A DNA stretch of 64,000 nucleotides, from contig NZ_JAPEMU010000001.1 in assembly GCF_026342405.1 (NCBI RefSeq), forward strand, positions 5,146,001 through 5,210,000, given 5' to 3'. A program made the translations under genes and the position numbers. The DNA comes from Kitasatospora sp. NBC_00240 (GTDB taxonomy: Bacteria; Actinomycetota; Actinomycetes; Streptomycetales; Streptomycetaceae). The notes beneath the pieces were generated by a model. It saw only the letters and a program-made list of their open reading frames with translations, was not told the origin of the DNA and searched no databases. Below are positions 32,948-41,100 of this stretch, one piece after another. Numbering within the stretch: position 1 is the stretch's first letter; the number at the start of each line of letters is the position of its first letter.

Positions 32948-33370
32948 TCAGGAGTCGGTCTGCGCGGCGGTGAGTGCCTCGGTCATGGTGGTGGCGACCA
33001 CGCCGTAGACGGCGGTCCAGGAGGCCTCCACCTCGGGCGTCCAGGCCTCCTCGCCCGCGAAGTGCCGCAGCGTGGCGAGCAGGCTGGCCCCGACGGCGGG
33101 GAAGTGCTCGGGCAGGGCGCCGTAGCGCGCGTGCCGGGCGCCCAGGTCGCTGAGGATGCCGACCAGGGTCTCGGTGTCCTCCAGGTGCGTGACCAGTGCG
33201 CCGAGCGCGCCCCAGAGACGGTCCTGCTGGGCGTCGAGATGTTCGGCGAAAAGGGGGCGGACGCCGGGGTTGTGCTCGAACAGGTGCTGGTAGAAGTGCG
33301 CGGTGACGTCCGTGCCATGAGGTTCGACGACCGCGAAACTGCTCTTGATGAGAACGGGATTGATGGTCAC
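32948..33370 (-). CDS. Stand-alone globin related to the flavohemoglobin globin domain
   Basis: The 140-residue protein aligns over its full length with the globin part of the downstream gene. The proximal His lies in PEHFPAVGASLLATLRHF, and the B-helix begins SFAVVEPHGTDVTAHFY. It lacks a reductase domain. GTG at 33370 starts the fold; the frame continues upstream by 180 codons without homology or a ribosome site and is rejected. This is a heme protein for NO or O2 chemistry and may use the neighbouring fusion protein as its reductase (inference). It is first gene of a two-gene operon with phased direct repeats 50-80 bp upstream. Confidence 0.9.
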   Translation of the reverse strand: MTINPVLIKSSFAVVEPHGTDVTAHFYQHLFEHNPGVRPLFAEHLDAQQDRLWGALGALVTHLEDTETLVGILSDLGARHARYGALPEHFPAVGASLLATLRHFAGEEAWTPEVEASWTAVYGVVATTMTEALTAAQTDS

Positions 33371-33671
33371 GGGCGCCGACTCTACTGAGCCTTTCGGCAA
33401 TTCGAACAGGGATGATCGATGAATGGTCAAATACTGGTCAGTAACGGTCGGTTGGAATGATCTGACGATCCCTCGGAACTTGTCACGCCGGGCGACCTCC
33501 GGTGTCATCCGGGTGGTGTGCCGAGCGGCGGGCCGGGAGAGGGCCGCCATTTGGGTACGACCTGGGCAATGCCGCCGGTGTCGGAGTATTACCGGCTCGT
33601 GATCGTGATTCCGTTTTGTCGGATCCTGTGCCCAGACCCCCTTCGGGTGGCCGACACCGAGGGAGAGCCGG
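33371..33671. promoter_or_regulatory. Divergent promoter region with phased TGGTCA repeats
   Basis: 301 bp between the globin operon (-) and a surface-protein gene (+), without a supported gene. It is less GC-rich than its surroundings near 33390-33450 and contains the repeats at 33424-33450. Confidence 0.55.
33424..33450. promoter_or_regulatory. Phased direct repeats TGGTCA (operator candidate)
   Basis: TGGTCA at 33424-33429, TGGTCA at 33435-33440 and a weaker CGGTCG at 33445-33450 are spaced 11 and 10 bp, one helical turn each. This pattern suits an OmpR- or NarL-like response regulator or an activator of the globin operon, whose start lies 54 bp away. Confidence 0.45.
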
Positions 33672-36600
33672 ATGGGCCGACAGTATTCCCACCCCGCCGC
33701 CGGGCCCACCGTCGGCGGGCACCCGGACGGGCGGCGTACGGGGCGTCGGCGGGCACTCGGCGCCGCCATGGCCGCCCTGCTGGCCGCCGGACTCCTGCTT
33801 GGCTGGAATTCGCCCCCCTCGCTGGCCCAACAGTCGCCTGACGGCTGGTCCGGCCAGGGGCGCGCGACGCTCCCCTCCGGCCTCACCGTCCGCCTGGACC
33901 TCGCCGCCGCCCCCGGCGTGACCGCCACCGCCGAGCCGGGCCGGCTGGCCGACCGCCCCGGCGTCGGGCGACCCGCCGGCTACGCGGACGGCCTCACCGC
34001 CGGCGCCCCCGCCGAGGCCTTCGCCCTCGCGCCGGACCGCCCGCGGGCCGACGGCTCCTGGAGCACCCTCGGCACCCTCCAGATCTCCTTCTCCCGTCCC
34101 GTACGCAATCCCAGGCTGCACGTCAGCGGCCTGGCCGCGCTCGCCACCGGTCAGGGCGGCAGCACCGCCACCGCCGCCCGGCTGACCGTCACCGGCGGCT
34201 CGCCCGCCGCCCCGGTGCTGACCGCCCGGACCAGCTGGACCGGCTGGACGGTGGCCGGAAACACCCTGGCCCCCGCCGGGCCGGACGGCGGCTCGGACGC
34301 CTCGCCGGACGCCGCGGCCGAGGGCAGCCTCGAACTCGCCGGCACCTTCAGCACCGCCACCCTGCGGATCGAGCAGCGCTCCACCGCGCGGGCCGGCAGC
34401 GGCACCCCGCCGGCCGCGCTGCGCCAGGCGTACACCGTCACCCTCGACGAGGCGGTCGGCACCGCGCCCGCCGGCTACACCAACGCGTCGCACCTGGTCA
34501 CCGACCTGCTCCTGGGCACCGACGCCGGACTCGGTCCGGCCCGCACCGTCCGGCCGGCCGGCGGCGGCGCGACCACGGGCGGGCCGCTGGTCGAACTCGA
34601 CCACGGCGCCGCCCGGCGCAGCGCCTTCGCCGGCGTCGGCGCGCCCAGGCCCGAGCCGGCGCGCGGCGAGTACCAGGGCGCCGATCCCGCCGTCCGCTAC
34701 CCGGCCGAGGCCTCGATCGGGCACTACTACCGGCTGAGCGTGCCGGTCGCGGTCGGCGGGGCCTCGGCGACCCTGGCCGGCTGGGTCGACTTCGACCGCA
34801 ACGGCCGGTTCGACGCCACCGAGCGGGTGCAGGCCGAGGCACGGGCCGGCGCCACCACGGCGGACCTCGAATGGACCGTCCCGCCCGGCGCCTCGGCGGG
34901 CGAGACCTGGGCCCGGCTGCGCCTCGCCCGGGAGGCCTCGCAACTGGTCGCCCCCGGCGGATTCGCCGACTCCGGCGGGGTCGAGGACCAGCGCGTCCGG
35001 CTCGCCGTCGGCGCCGCCAGGCCCGAGATCAGCCGCCCGGTCGACGGCAGCACGGTGGCCGACGCCCGCCCCGAGGTGCGCGGCGAGGGCGCGGTCGTGG
35101 GCGCGGCCGTCGAGATCCGGGAGGGCGGCTCCGCGCTCTGCCGGGCCACGGTCGACCGGGCCGGCGGCTGGGCCTGCCGGCCCGCCGCCGCACTGGCCCA
35201 GGGGGCCCACGGCCTGACCCCGGTCGAGACCACCATCGGCGGGGTGGTGCTGACCGGCGACCCCGTCAGGTTCACGGTGAAGAGCGCACCGCCGGCCGCG
35301 CCGGTGCTCGCCCTGCCCGAGTTCACCAACGACCCCGGGCTGCTGCTCACCGGCACCGGCGAGCCCGGCAGCACCGTCTCGGTCGCCGACCAGGCCGGCG
35401 CCGCGGCCGTCGAACTGTGCAGCACCCTGGTCGGCCCCGGCGGCAGCTGGTCCTGCCTGCCGGTCGAGAACCTCCCGGACGGGACGCACCGGCTCACCCC
35501 CTCCGCCGTCGACGCGGCCGGCAACCGGGTGAGCGGCCGGGCCACCCCCTTGATCGTCGACACCGTCGCCCCGGCCGCCCCGGTGCTGACCAGCCCGGCG
35601 GCGGGCGAGACCCTCCGTACGGCCCGCCCCCGGTTCGCCGGCCGCGCGGAGGGCGGCAGCACCGTCATGGTCGGCACCAGGGCGGTGGCCCCGGCCTCGG
35701 CGGAGCGCGTCCCGGCCTGCAGCGCGGTGGCCGCCGTGGACGGTGGCTGGAGTTGCACGGCCGCCCGGGACCTCGCGCCGGGCGACCACTCGACATTCGT
35801 CAGTGCCACCGACCGGGCCGGCAACGGGACGACGGCGAACGCCGTGACGATCCGTCTCGCGGCGCCGGTGGCGGCGCCTTCGGCCTCGGCGACGGGCTCG
35901 GCGGCAGGCGTCCCTTCGGCGACGGGAGCCGCGAATGCGACGGGCACCGCTACGGTTTCGGCCACCGCGACGAGCGCCGCGACGGGCGTACCCGCGGTCA
36001 GGCCTTCGCCCTCGCCCACGCCTTCCCGCTCACCCGTGGCATCGGCCGTGTCCGGGGCCGCGTCCGCTTCCTCCCCCGTACCGGTGAAGGCGTCCACGGC
36101 CGCGGCGGCATCCTCCGCGCAGCCGTCGCCCTCGTCCGTGCCCTCGCCCCACCCCTCGTCGCACCCCTCGTCGCAGCCGTCCGCCCCGCCTGCGTCCCCT
36201 GCTCCCACCGCGACATCGATGCCGGGACGGCCGTCGGCGGGGCCCGGCGCACCGGGGGCCTCCGCCGCCGCCACTGCGGGGCTGAGCCCGATCGCGGTGC
36301 CGGCGGAGGTCGAGACGGCGCTACCGCCGGCGCCGCCCGGTCTGCTGCCGATCGTCGTCCCGCCTGCGGCGGTGCCCGCACTGCCGTCCGTACTGCCGTC
36401 CGCCGCCTCCGCCACGGCGTCGGCCACCTCCCGACCGTCCGCCTCACCGTCTCCCTCGCCGTCCGTCCGGCCGTCCGCGCAGCCTGTGGTCGCGTCACCG
36501 GGTGGCACCGAGACGGTGCCCCCGCTGCCGACCCCCTCCGCCGCACACTCGGCGGCGCCGTCCGGGCCGGTGTCGATGCCACCCCCCTCCCTGGCCCTGT

Positions 36601-36896
36601 CCCCGTCTGCGGCCGCCTCGTCCACCGTGCGCGGCTCCGCCCAGCCGCTCCCGCCCGCGGGTTCCTCCGCGGTCCGGCTGTCCGGATCGGGTGGTGACGG
36701 TGCGGCTGCCGGCGAGGAGGCCGCGGACCCGGCCGCTGAACCGGGCGGGCCGTCCGTGGGCGGGGCGGTGGCCCAGCACCGGCCGGTGTCGACCGGTTGG
36801 CGGGCCGCCCTTGCCGGGGCCCTGCTCCTGCTGGCCTCGGTGGGGCTGATCACCCGCCGGGTGTTCTGGCGGGGGTCCGGGCGGCGCCGGCGCTGA
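33672..36896 (+). CDS. Large secreted surface protein with GEVED and Ig-like domains and C-terminal membrane anchor
   Basis: The 1074-residue protein has an N-terminal signal (GRRRALGAAMAALLAAGLLL, about residues 24-52), a beta-rich region with thioester- or adhesin-like character (~55-330), a GEVED segment (LAGWVDFDRNGRFDATERVQ, ~375-395), three Ig-like repeats (~455-540, ~545-630, ~640-735; each with a GSxVxV...GxWSC pattern), and a ~280-residue Ser/Pro/Ala stalk. A single hydrophobic helix near the end (WRAALAGALLLLASVGLITR) and RGSGRRRR form a sortase-free anchor; no LPxTG is present. ATG at 33672 has GGGAGAG upstream. It is likely a wall-spanning adhesin or stalk, a structural inference. 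Confidence 0.8.
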   Translation: MGRQYSHPAAGPTVGGHPDGRRTGRRRALGAAMAALLAAGLLLGWNSPPSLAQQSPDGWSGQGRATLPSGLTVRLDLAAAPGVTATAEPGRLADRPGVGRPAGYADGLTAGAPAEAFALAPDRPRADGSWSTLGTLQISFSRPVRNPRLHVSGLAALATGQGGSTATAARLTVTGGSPAAPVLTARTSWTGWTVAGNTLAPAGPDGGSDASPDAAAEGSLELAGTFSTATLRIEQRSTARAGSGTPPAALRQAYTVTLDEAVGTAPAGYTNASHLVTDLLLGTDAGLGPARTVRPAGGGATTGGPLVELDHGAARRSAFAGVGAPRPEPARGEYQGADPAVRYPAEASIGHYYRLSVPVAVGGASATLAGWVDFDRNGRFDATERVQAEARAGATTADLEWTVPPGASAGETWARLRLAREASQLVAPGGFADSGGVEDQRVRLAVGAARPEISRPVDGSTVADARPEVRGEGAVVGAAVEIREGGSALCRATVDRAGGWACRPAAALAQGAHGLTPVETTIGGVVLTGDPVRFTVKSAPPAAPVLALPEFTNDPGLLLTGTGEPGSTVSVADQAGAAAVELCSTLVGPGGSWSCLPVENLPDGTHRLTPSAVDAAGNRVSGRATPLIVDTVAPAAPVLTSPAAGETLRTARPRFAGRAEGGSTVMVGTRAVAPASAERVPACSAVAAVDGGWSCTAARDLAPGDHSTFVSATDRAGNGTTANAVTIRLAAPVAAPSASATGSAAGVPSATGAANATGTATVSATATSAATGVPAVRPSPSPTPSRSPVASAVSGAASASSPVPVKASTAAAASSAQPSPSSVPSPHPSSHPSSQPSAPPASPAPTATSMPGRPSAGPGAPGASAAATAGLSPIAVPAEVETALPPAPPGLLPIVVPPAAVPALPSVLPSAASATASATSRPSASPSPSPSVRPSAQPVVASPGGTETVPPLPTPSAAHSAAPSGPVSMPPPSLALSPSAAASSTVRGSAQPLPPAGSSAVRLSGSGGDGAAAGEEAADPAAEPGGPSVGGAVAQHRPVSTGWRAALAGALLLLASVGLITRRVFWRGSGRRRR

Positions 36897-37083
36897 AGTT
36901 GTCCGTCATCTCACCCACCATGTGCCTGCGCGTCAGGTCGAGCTCAGACGGTTCGTCAGTGAATGTCGACACGCTATGCGTTAAATGTCGCATTTGATGA
37001 CGTATGAACTTAGCCTGAGTCTGGCACTGCCCGTCAGATCCGGGCCGCCCGTTGCGCGACACACCGACCCCGAGGATCCGTGC

Positions 37084-38415
37084 ATGGACGTCACCCGCGA
37101 TTCTTCGCAGCGACCCGACAATCCGGCCAACGCCGTCATCCGGCCGTTGCCCGACCCTCCGACGGGGGGTGCCACCCCGCTGGCCAAGGCGGCGAAGCTT
37201 CCGCTGGACCCGATGGCCCGGCGGCTGGCGCAACGTACCGTCCTCGACCCGCTGGACGGCCCGGCCGCCCAGCCCTTGGCGGTGCAGGCCGTTCAACCCG
37301 TCCAGCCGGTCCAGCCGGTCCAGCCCGTGCAGCCTGTGCAGCCGGTGCCGCCGCTGGGTGCGGACCGGTCGGCCCGGCAGGAGGAGGAGACGGCGGTGCG
37401 CGCCACCACCACCCGGCGCCCCCCGCGGACCGATCCCGCGCTGCGCGAGCACAGCGCGGTGGCCCTGCCCGGATGGATCGCGCTCTTCGCGCTGCTGGCC
37501 GGTTTCGCCGCAGTGGTCCTGCTGCTCGCCCGGACGGGGGTGATCCCGCACTGGCGGGTCCTCCCGGACGTCCGCGGCGGCGCCGCGCGGGCGGCCGGCG
37601 GGCCGGTGGTGACTCTGCGGGACGTCGCCGCCGTCAGCGGGGCCGGGCTGCTGATCCTGCTCACCCTGGCGGGACTGCTGGCCAACGCCGGCGGCGAGAC
37701 CCGGGTGCTGACCCGCTGGGGCCGCTACCGCGGCACCGTCCGGCGGACCGGGCTGGTCTGGGTCAACCCGCTGCTGCGCCGGCGCCGGGTGGACGTCCGG
37801 CTGCGGCACTGGCGCAGCGAGCCCGTCAACGCCGTCGACCGGACGGGCACCCCGATCGTGGTCCGGCTGCTGATCGTCTGGCGGGTCAAGGACACGGCGC
37901 GGGCCCTGCTCTCGATCGCCGACCACGAGAACTACCTGCGCGAGCAGGTCCACGCGGTGCTCACCCGCACCGCCTCCACGCTGCCGTGCGACAGCAACGC
38001 GGTGCCCGGGCCGGCCCTGCGGGACGGCCAGTGGTTCGCGGACGAGCTCACCCGGGCGCTGGCGGCCGAGGTCGCCCCGGCCGGGCTGGAGGTCTACTCC
38101 GTGCAGCCGATGGCGCTCGACTACGCCCCCGAGGTCGCCGAGTCGATGCGCCGCCGCCGCCTCGCGGACCTCGACGCGGGCCTGCGCACCGTGCTCGTCG
38201 ACGACGCGGTCGAGGCGGCGGCCCTGGCGGTCCGCCGGCTGGAGCGGGCGACCGCCCACGAATTGGACGAGGCCGCGCGCAGTGCCCTGATGGAGCACCT
38301 GCTCGTCGCGTTCGTCGCTCCGTCCGGAGTGGCCGCCTCGGTGCCATCCCCCAGTGTCCGGGCCGGCGGACCGTCGCCGGCCGTTCGGGCCGGGCGTAAG
38401 GAAGGACGATCCTGA
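37084..38415 (+). CDS. SPFH/band-7 family membrane protein
   Basis: The 443-residue protein has a disordered N-terminus with six VQP repeats (residues ~70-87), two hydrophobic segments (LPGWIALFALLAGFAAVVLL; VSGAGLLILLTLAGLLANAG), and a band-7/SPFH domain (~220-400) recognised by VWVNPLLRRRRVDVRLRHW, GTPIVVRLLIVWRVKDTARA and EVYSVQPMALDYAPEVAESM. Such proteins form membrane microdomain scaffolds. ATG at 37084 follows cgagg by 8-9 bases. Its stop overlaps the start of the NlpC/P60 gene by one base, so the two are translationally coupled; a scaffold for the wall hydrolase is a plausible inference. Confidence 0.88.
   Translation: MDVTRDSSQRPDNPANAVIRPLPDPPTGGATPLAKAAKLPLDPMARRLAQRTVLDPLDGPAAQPLAVQAVQPVQPVQPVQPVQPVQPVPPLGADRSARQEEETAVRATTTRRPPRTDPALREHSAVALPGWIALFALLAGFAAVVLLLARTGVIPHWRVLPDVRGGAARAAGGPVVTLRDVAAVSGAGLLILLTLAGLLANAGGETRVLTRWGRYRGTVRRTGLVWVNPLLRRRRVDVRLRHWRSEPVNAVDRTGTPIVVRLLIVWRVKDTARALLSIADHENYLREQVHAVLTRTASTLPCDSNAVPGPALRDGQWFADELTRALAAEVAPAGLEVYSVQPMALDYAPEVAESMRRRRLADLDAGLRTVLVDDAVEAAALAVRRLERATAHELDEAARSALMEHLLVAFVAPSGVAASVPSPSVRAGGPSPAVRAGRKEGRS
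37291..37344 (+). repeat. Six tandem VQP codon repeats (9 bp)
   Basis: gttcaacccg begins six copies of a 9-bp unit encoding Val-Gln-Pro inside the SPFH gene. Third-codon positions differ between copies, so the peptide repeat appears selected rather than a recent slippage product. Confidence 0.85.
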
Positions 38416-39437
38416 TGAAGATAGCCACCGCACCCGCCGCCGCCGATCCGGCGCTGGCGGGGTTCGTGGAGAGCCGCGGCAGCATGCCCGCTCCGGCGGG
38501 CTGCGGCTGCCTCGGCTGCGCCGCCCGGGTGCGCATGCCCGCCCGGGCCGCCCGGGCCGGGGACAGCCGAATACACCGCACGGTTCGCGGCACCTGCCTG
38601 GCGACCACCGTGGTGGCCGGCGCCGGCGTGGTGGCTCTGAGCGCCGGTACCGGAGTGGCGCACGCCGCGCCCGCGCCGGTGAAGCAGGGCTGGGACGGTT
38701 CGAAGTACTGGTTCAAGGGCGTGGGCGGTGAGTGGCGGTACACCAGCCACTACGACGTCTACCTGAACCGGATGGGGGCCAAGCCGGCCGCCCCGGCCGG
38801 CCAGGCCCAGGGCACCGCGCCGAAGAGCACCACGCCCAAGGCCACCGCGCCGAAGAGCACCGCCGGTGCGAGCGGTACGGGTCCCGAGCAGGGCTGGGAC
38901 GGTTCGAAGTACTGGTTCCGGAGCGTCAGCGGCGAGTGGCGGTACACCAGCCACTACGACGTCTACCTCAGTCGTGTCGGCCAGGGCGCCGCGTCCGCGG
39001 CCGGCCCGGGTACCGGCTCGGCGGCCGAGGGCCCGGAGTCCGACGGGCCGGACGCGGCCGAGGGGACGGACCGGGGCAGCACCGAGACGGCTGTCGCCTA
39101 CGCGCTGGCGCAGGTGGGCAAGCCGTACGTCTGGGGCGGCAACGGCCCGGGCGGCTTCGACTGCTCCGGGTTGGTCCAGCAGGCCTACCGCAAGGCCGGC
39201 GTCAGCCTCCCCCGGGTGGCCGGCGACCAGTACGCGGCGACCACCCCGATCGACGCCGGTGACCTGCGTCGGGGAGACCTGCTCTTCTGGTCGGACAGCG
39301 GCCGGGCGTCCGCCATCCACCATGTCGGGATCTACCTGGGCGGCGGCCGGTTCGTCGAGGCCCCGCGACCCGGCAAGAACGTCCGGGTCTCCACCCTCAG
39401 CAGTGGCTTCTACCCCACCCACTTCGGGCGGCCGTAG
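38415..39437 (+). CDS. NlpC/P60 peptidoglycan hydrolase with two N-terminal repeats
   Basis: The 340-residue secreted protein has an unusually long N-region (~55 residues, with a Cys-rich CGCLGC patch) before the hydrophobic signal core (LATTVVAGAGVVALSAGTGV, ~62-82), two ~29-residue repeats (each beginning QGWDGSKYWF and ending HYDVYL), an Ala/Gly linker, and an NlpC/P60 catalytic domain (~225-340). Cys250 in FDCSGLVQ and His302/303 in AIHHVGIYLGG are the catalytic residues. It should cleave D-gamma-glutamyl-meso-DAP bonds in stem peptides. ATG at 38415 overlaps the last base of the SPFH stop. DnaA-box palindrome and the convergent AKR gene follow. Confidence 0.93.
   Translation: MKIATAPAAADPALAGFVESRGSMPAPAGCGCLGCAARVRMPARAARAGDSRIHRTVRGTCLATTVVAGAGVVALSAGTGVAHAAPAPVKQGWDGSKYWFKGVGGEWRYTSHYDVYLNRMGAKPAAPAGQAQGTAPKSTTPKATAPKSTAGASGTGPEQGWDGSKYWFRSVSGEWRYTSHYDVYLSRVGQGAASAAGPGTGSAAEGPESDGPDAAEGTDRGSTETAVAYALAQVGKPYVWGGNGPGGFDCSGLVQQAYRKAGVSLPRVAGDQYAATTPIDAGDLRRGDLLFWSDSGRASAIHHVGIYLGGGRFVEAPRPGKNVRVSTLSSGFYPTHFGRP
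38685..38974 (+). repeat. Two near-identical 86-bp repeats encoding QGWDGSKYWF modules
   Basis: Segments 38685-38770 and 38889-38974 match over most of their length, including an identical cagggctgggacggttcg start. They encode 29-residue modules that probably bind wall polymer. The high DNA identity suggests recent duplication or gene conversion. Confidence 0.85.
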
Positions 39438-39486
39438 CGGCCCGGGAGTGGTGGGCGGCTCGTCGGGCCGGAGGAGGCCCGCAAGG

Positions 39487-39562
39487 ACCGTGCCCGGTTC
39501 ACTTGTCCACAGGCCTGTGGACAAGTGAACCGGGCACGGTGATGTCCACAGCCTGTGGACGG
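39487..39562. promoter_or_regulatory. DnaA-box cluster inside a perfect 54-bp palindrome
   Basis: 39487-39540 is a perfect inverted repeat with 27-bp arms and no loop. Its centre carries TTGTCCACA (39503-39511) and the reverse TGTGGACAA (39516-39524), both exact Streptomyces DnaA boxes, 4 bp apart. A second pair follows: ATGTCCACA (39542-39550) and TGTGGACGG (39554-39562), 3 bp apart. It lies between two convergent genes, so it may also act as a terminator. The role as a DnaA titration site is inference. Confidence 0.8.
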
Positions 39563-39573
39563 CGCCGGACGGC

Positions 39574-40542
39574 TCAGGCCGAGGCCTCGTCCAGCGCGGC
39601 CAGCTCCTCCGGTGCGAGCCGCAGGGTGGCGGCGGCCAGCAGCGGCGGCAGCTGCTCGACCGTCCGGGCGCTGGCTATCGGCGCGGCCACGGTCGGGCGG
39701 GACGCCAGCCAGGCCAGTGCGACGGTCGCCGGCTCGGTGCCGTGGGCGGCCGCGACCGCGTCGAGGGCGGTGAGCACCTTCGGGCCGCGCGGGTCGGCCA
39801 GGTAGCGGGCGGCGCCCTGGGCCCGGGCACTGTCCACGGCGGCGCCGCCGGGCCGGTACTTGCCGGTCAGGAACCCGGAGGCCAGCGCGAAGTAGGGCAC
39901 CGAGGAGAGGCCGTGCGCGGCGACCACCTCGGCGAGCGGCCCTTCGTAGGTGCCGCGGGAGACCAGGTTGTAGTGCGGCTGGACGGCCACGTACCGGGCC
40001 AGGCCCTCCCGGGCGGAGAACTCCAAGGCCTCCGTGAGGCGCTCGGCGCTGATGTTGGAGGCCGCGATCTCGCGGACCTTGCCCTCCTTGACCAGCTCGT
40101 CCAGGGCGGCGATGAACTCCTCCACCGGGGTGTCGGTGTCGTCCCGGTGGCTGTAGAGCAGGTCGATCCGCTCCACCCCGAGGCGGCGCAGCGACTCCTC
40201 GGTGGCGGACTTGACGGTGTGCGCCTTCAGGCCGGTCGAGTCGGGGTGCGCGCCGACCTTGGTGGCGACCACGATGTCGTCCCGGTTGCCCCGGCTGCGC
40301 AGCCAGTTGCCGATGATGGTCTCCGACTCGCCGCCCGTGTTGCCCGGCACCCAGGCCGAGTAGACGTCCGCGGTGTCGACGAAGTTGCCGCCGCCGGCGG
40401 CGAAGGCGTCCAGCACCGCGAAGGACTGCGCCTCGTCCGCCGTCCAGCCGAAGACGTTGCCGCCGAGCGACAACGGGAACACCGTGAGGTCGGAGGTGCC
40501 GAGCGTCACACCGGGGCGGGAGTCACTGTGGTTTTCGGTCAT
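39574..40542 (-). CDS. Aldo/keto reductase
   Basis: The 322-residue NADPH-dependent (alpha/beta)8 barrel enzyme shows FPLSLGGNVFGWTADEAQSF at the N-terminus, catalytic Asp and Tyr in NFVDTADVYSAW, Lys in VVATKVGAH, and HRDDTDTPVEE in place of the catalytic His region. SNISAERLTEALEF and the C-terminal cofactor segment APIASARTVEQLPPLL follow. It resembles the Mocr/YajO or Gox-type AKR11/12 group; substrate unknown. ATG at 40542 (MTENHSDSRPG) is chosen over an upstream in-frame codon because homology begins there; the ribosome site is weak. Confidence 0.92.
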   Translation of the reverse strand: MTENHSDSRPGVTLGTSDLTVFPLSLGGNVFGWTADEAQSFAVLDAFAAGGGNFVDTADVYSAWVPGNTGGESETIIGNWLRSRGNRDDIVVATKVGAHPDSTGLKAHTVKSATEESLRRLGVERIDLLYSHRDDTDTPVEEFIAALDELVKEGKVREIAASNISAERLTEALEFSAREGLARYVAVQPHYNLVSRGTYEGPLAEVVAAHGLSSVPYFALASGFLTGKYRPGGAAVDSARAQGAARYLADPRGPKVLTALDAVAAAHGTEPATVALAWLASRPTVAAPIASARTVEQLPPLLAAATLRLAPEELAALDEASA

Positions 40543-40724
40543 GCCCGAAGTCAACCTGATCGCGGGAGCCGCCATTCCGGGACCGCCACGACTTCACGAG
40601 GTTGTCGTGCGGTCGTTGCAGACGGGCCGCCGGCGCCCCCGCGGTGCTCCCGGCCCGGACCACCCGCCGTTCGCAGGGGATCCGGGGTGTCGGTGAGGCG
40701 GGCGGATTCGTTAGAGTCCCTGCC

Positions 40725-40925
40725 ATGGCTGACAACGACTACGACCCCGCCGGCAGCACCCAGATGTTCCGGGCGTTCGTCGACGAGACCCCGGCCCCGC
40801 AGGCGCCCGGCTCCGTCTCCACCTATGGCAGCAGCCGCGGCAACAGCCGCACCGGCGTGATCGCCGGCGTGGCCGTCGTGGTGGTGGCCGTGCTGGCCGT
40901 CGTCATCTGGCTCGCGGTCAAGTAA
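40725..40925 (+). CDS. Small single-pass membrane protein
   Basis: The 66-residue protein begins MADNDYDPAGSTQMFRAFVD, has a short Pro/Ser/Gly spacer, and ends with one hydrophobic helix (VIAGVAVVVVAVLAVVIWLA) and a terminal VK. This is tail-anchored topology. Sequences of this type are common in streptomycetes next to aldo/keto reductase or transport genes; function unknown. A ribosome site is not obvious (gttagagtccctgcc precedes ATG), so a leaderless or weak site is likely. Confidence 0.7.
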   Translation: MADNDYDPAGSTQMFRAFVDETPAPQAPGSVSTYGSSRGNSRTGVIAGVAVVVVAVLAVVIWLAVK

Positions 40926-41053
40926 CAACGTCCGTACGCGGCCGGGCAGTTCTCCCTGTCCGGCTGCTCCCTGCCCGATTCCGCCCGGCCCGGCTCCGGC
41001 TCGGGTGTCCCGGCGCGCGGCCCGGCTCCGGCCCGCGCGCCGGACCGACGCGT

Positions 41054-41082
41054 CGGCCGGGCCTGCTGGGCAGGCCCGGCCG
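41054..41082. terminator. Bidirectional terminator at the 3' end of the polysaccharide cluster
   Basis: Perfect 13-bp stem (41054-41066 with 41070-41082), 3-nt loop, 19 bases after the GH114 stop and after the small membrane gene on the other strand. Confidence 0.8.
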
Positions 41083-41100
41083 GTCGTCGCGGCAGGCCGA

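Noticed and set aside
33371..33928. 180-codon upstream extension of the globin gene
   Set aside because: No homology, overlaps the divergent promoter and the opposite surface gene's start; globin fold begins at 33370.
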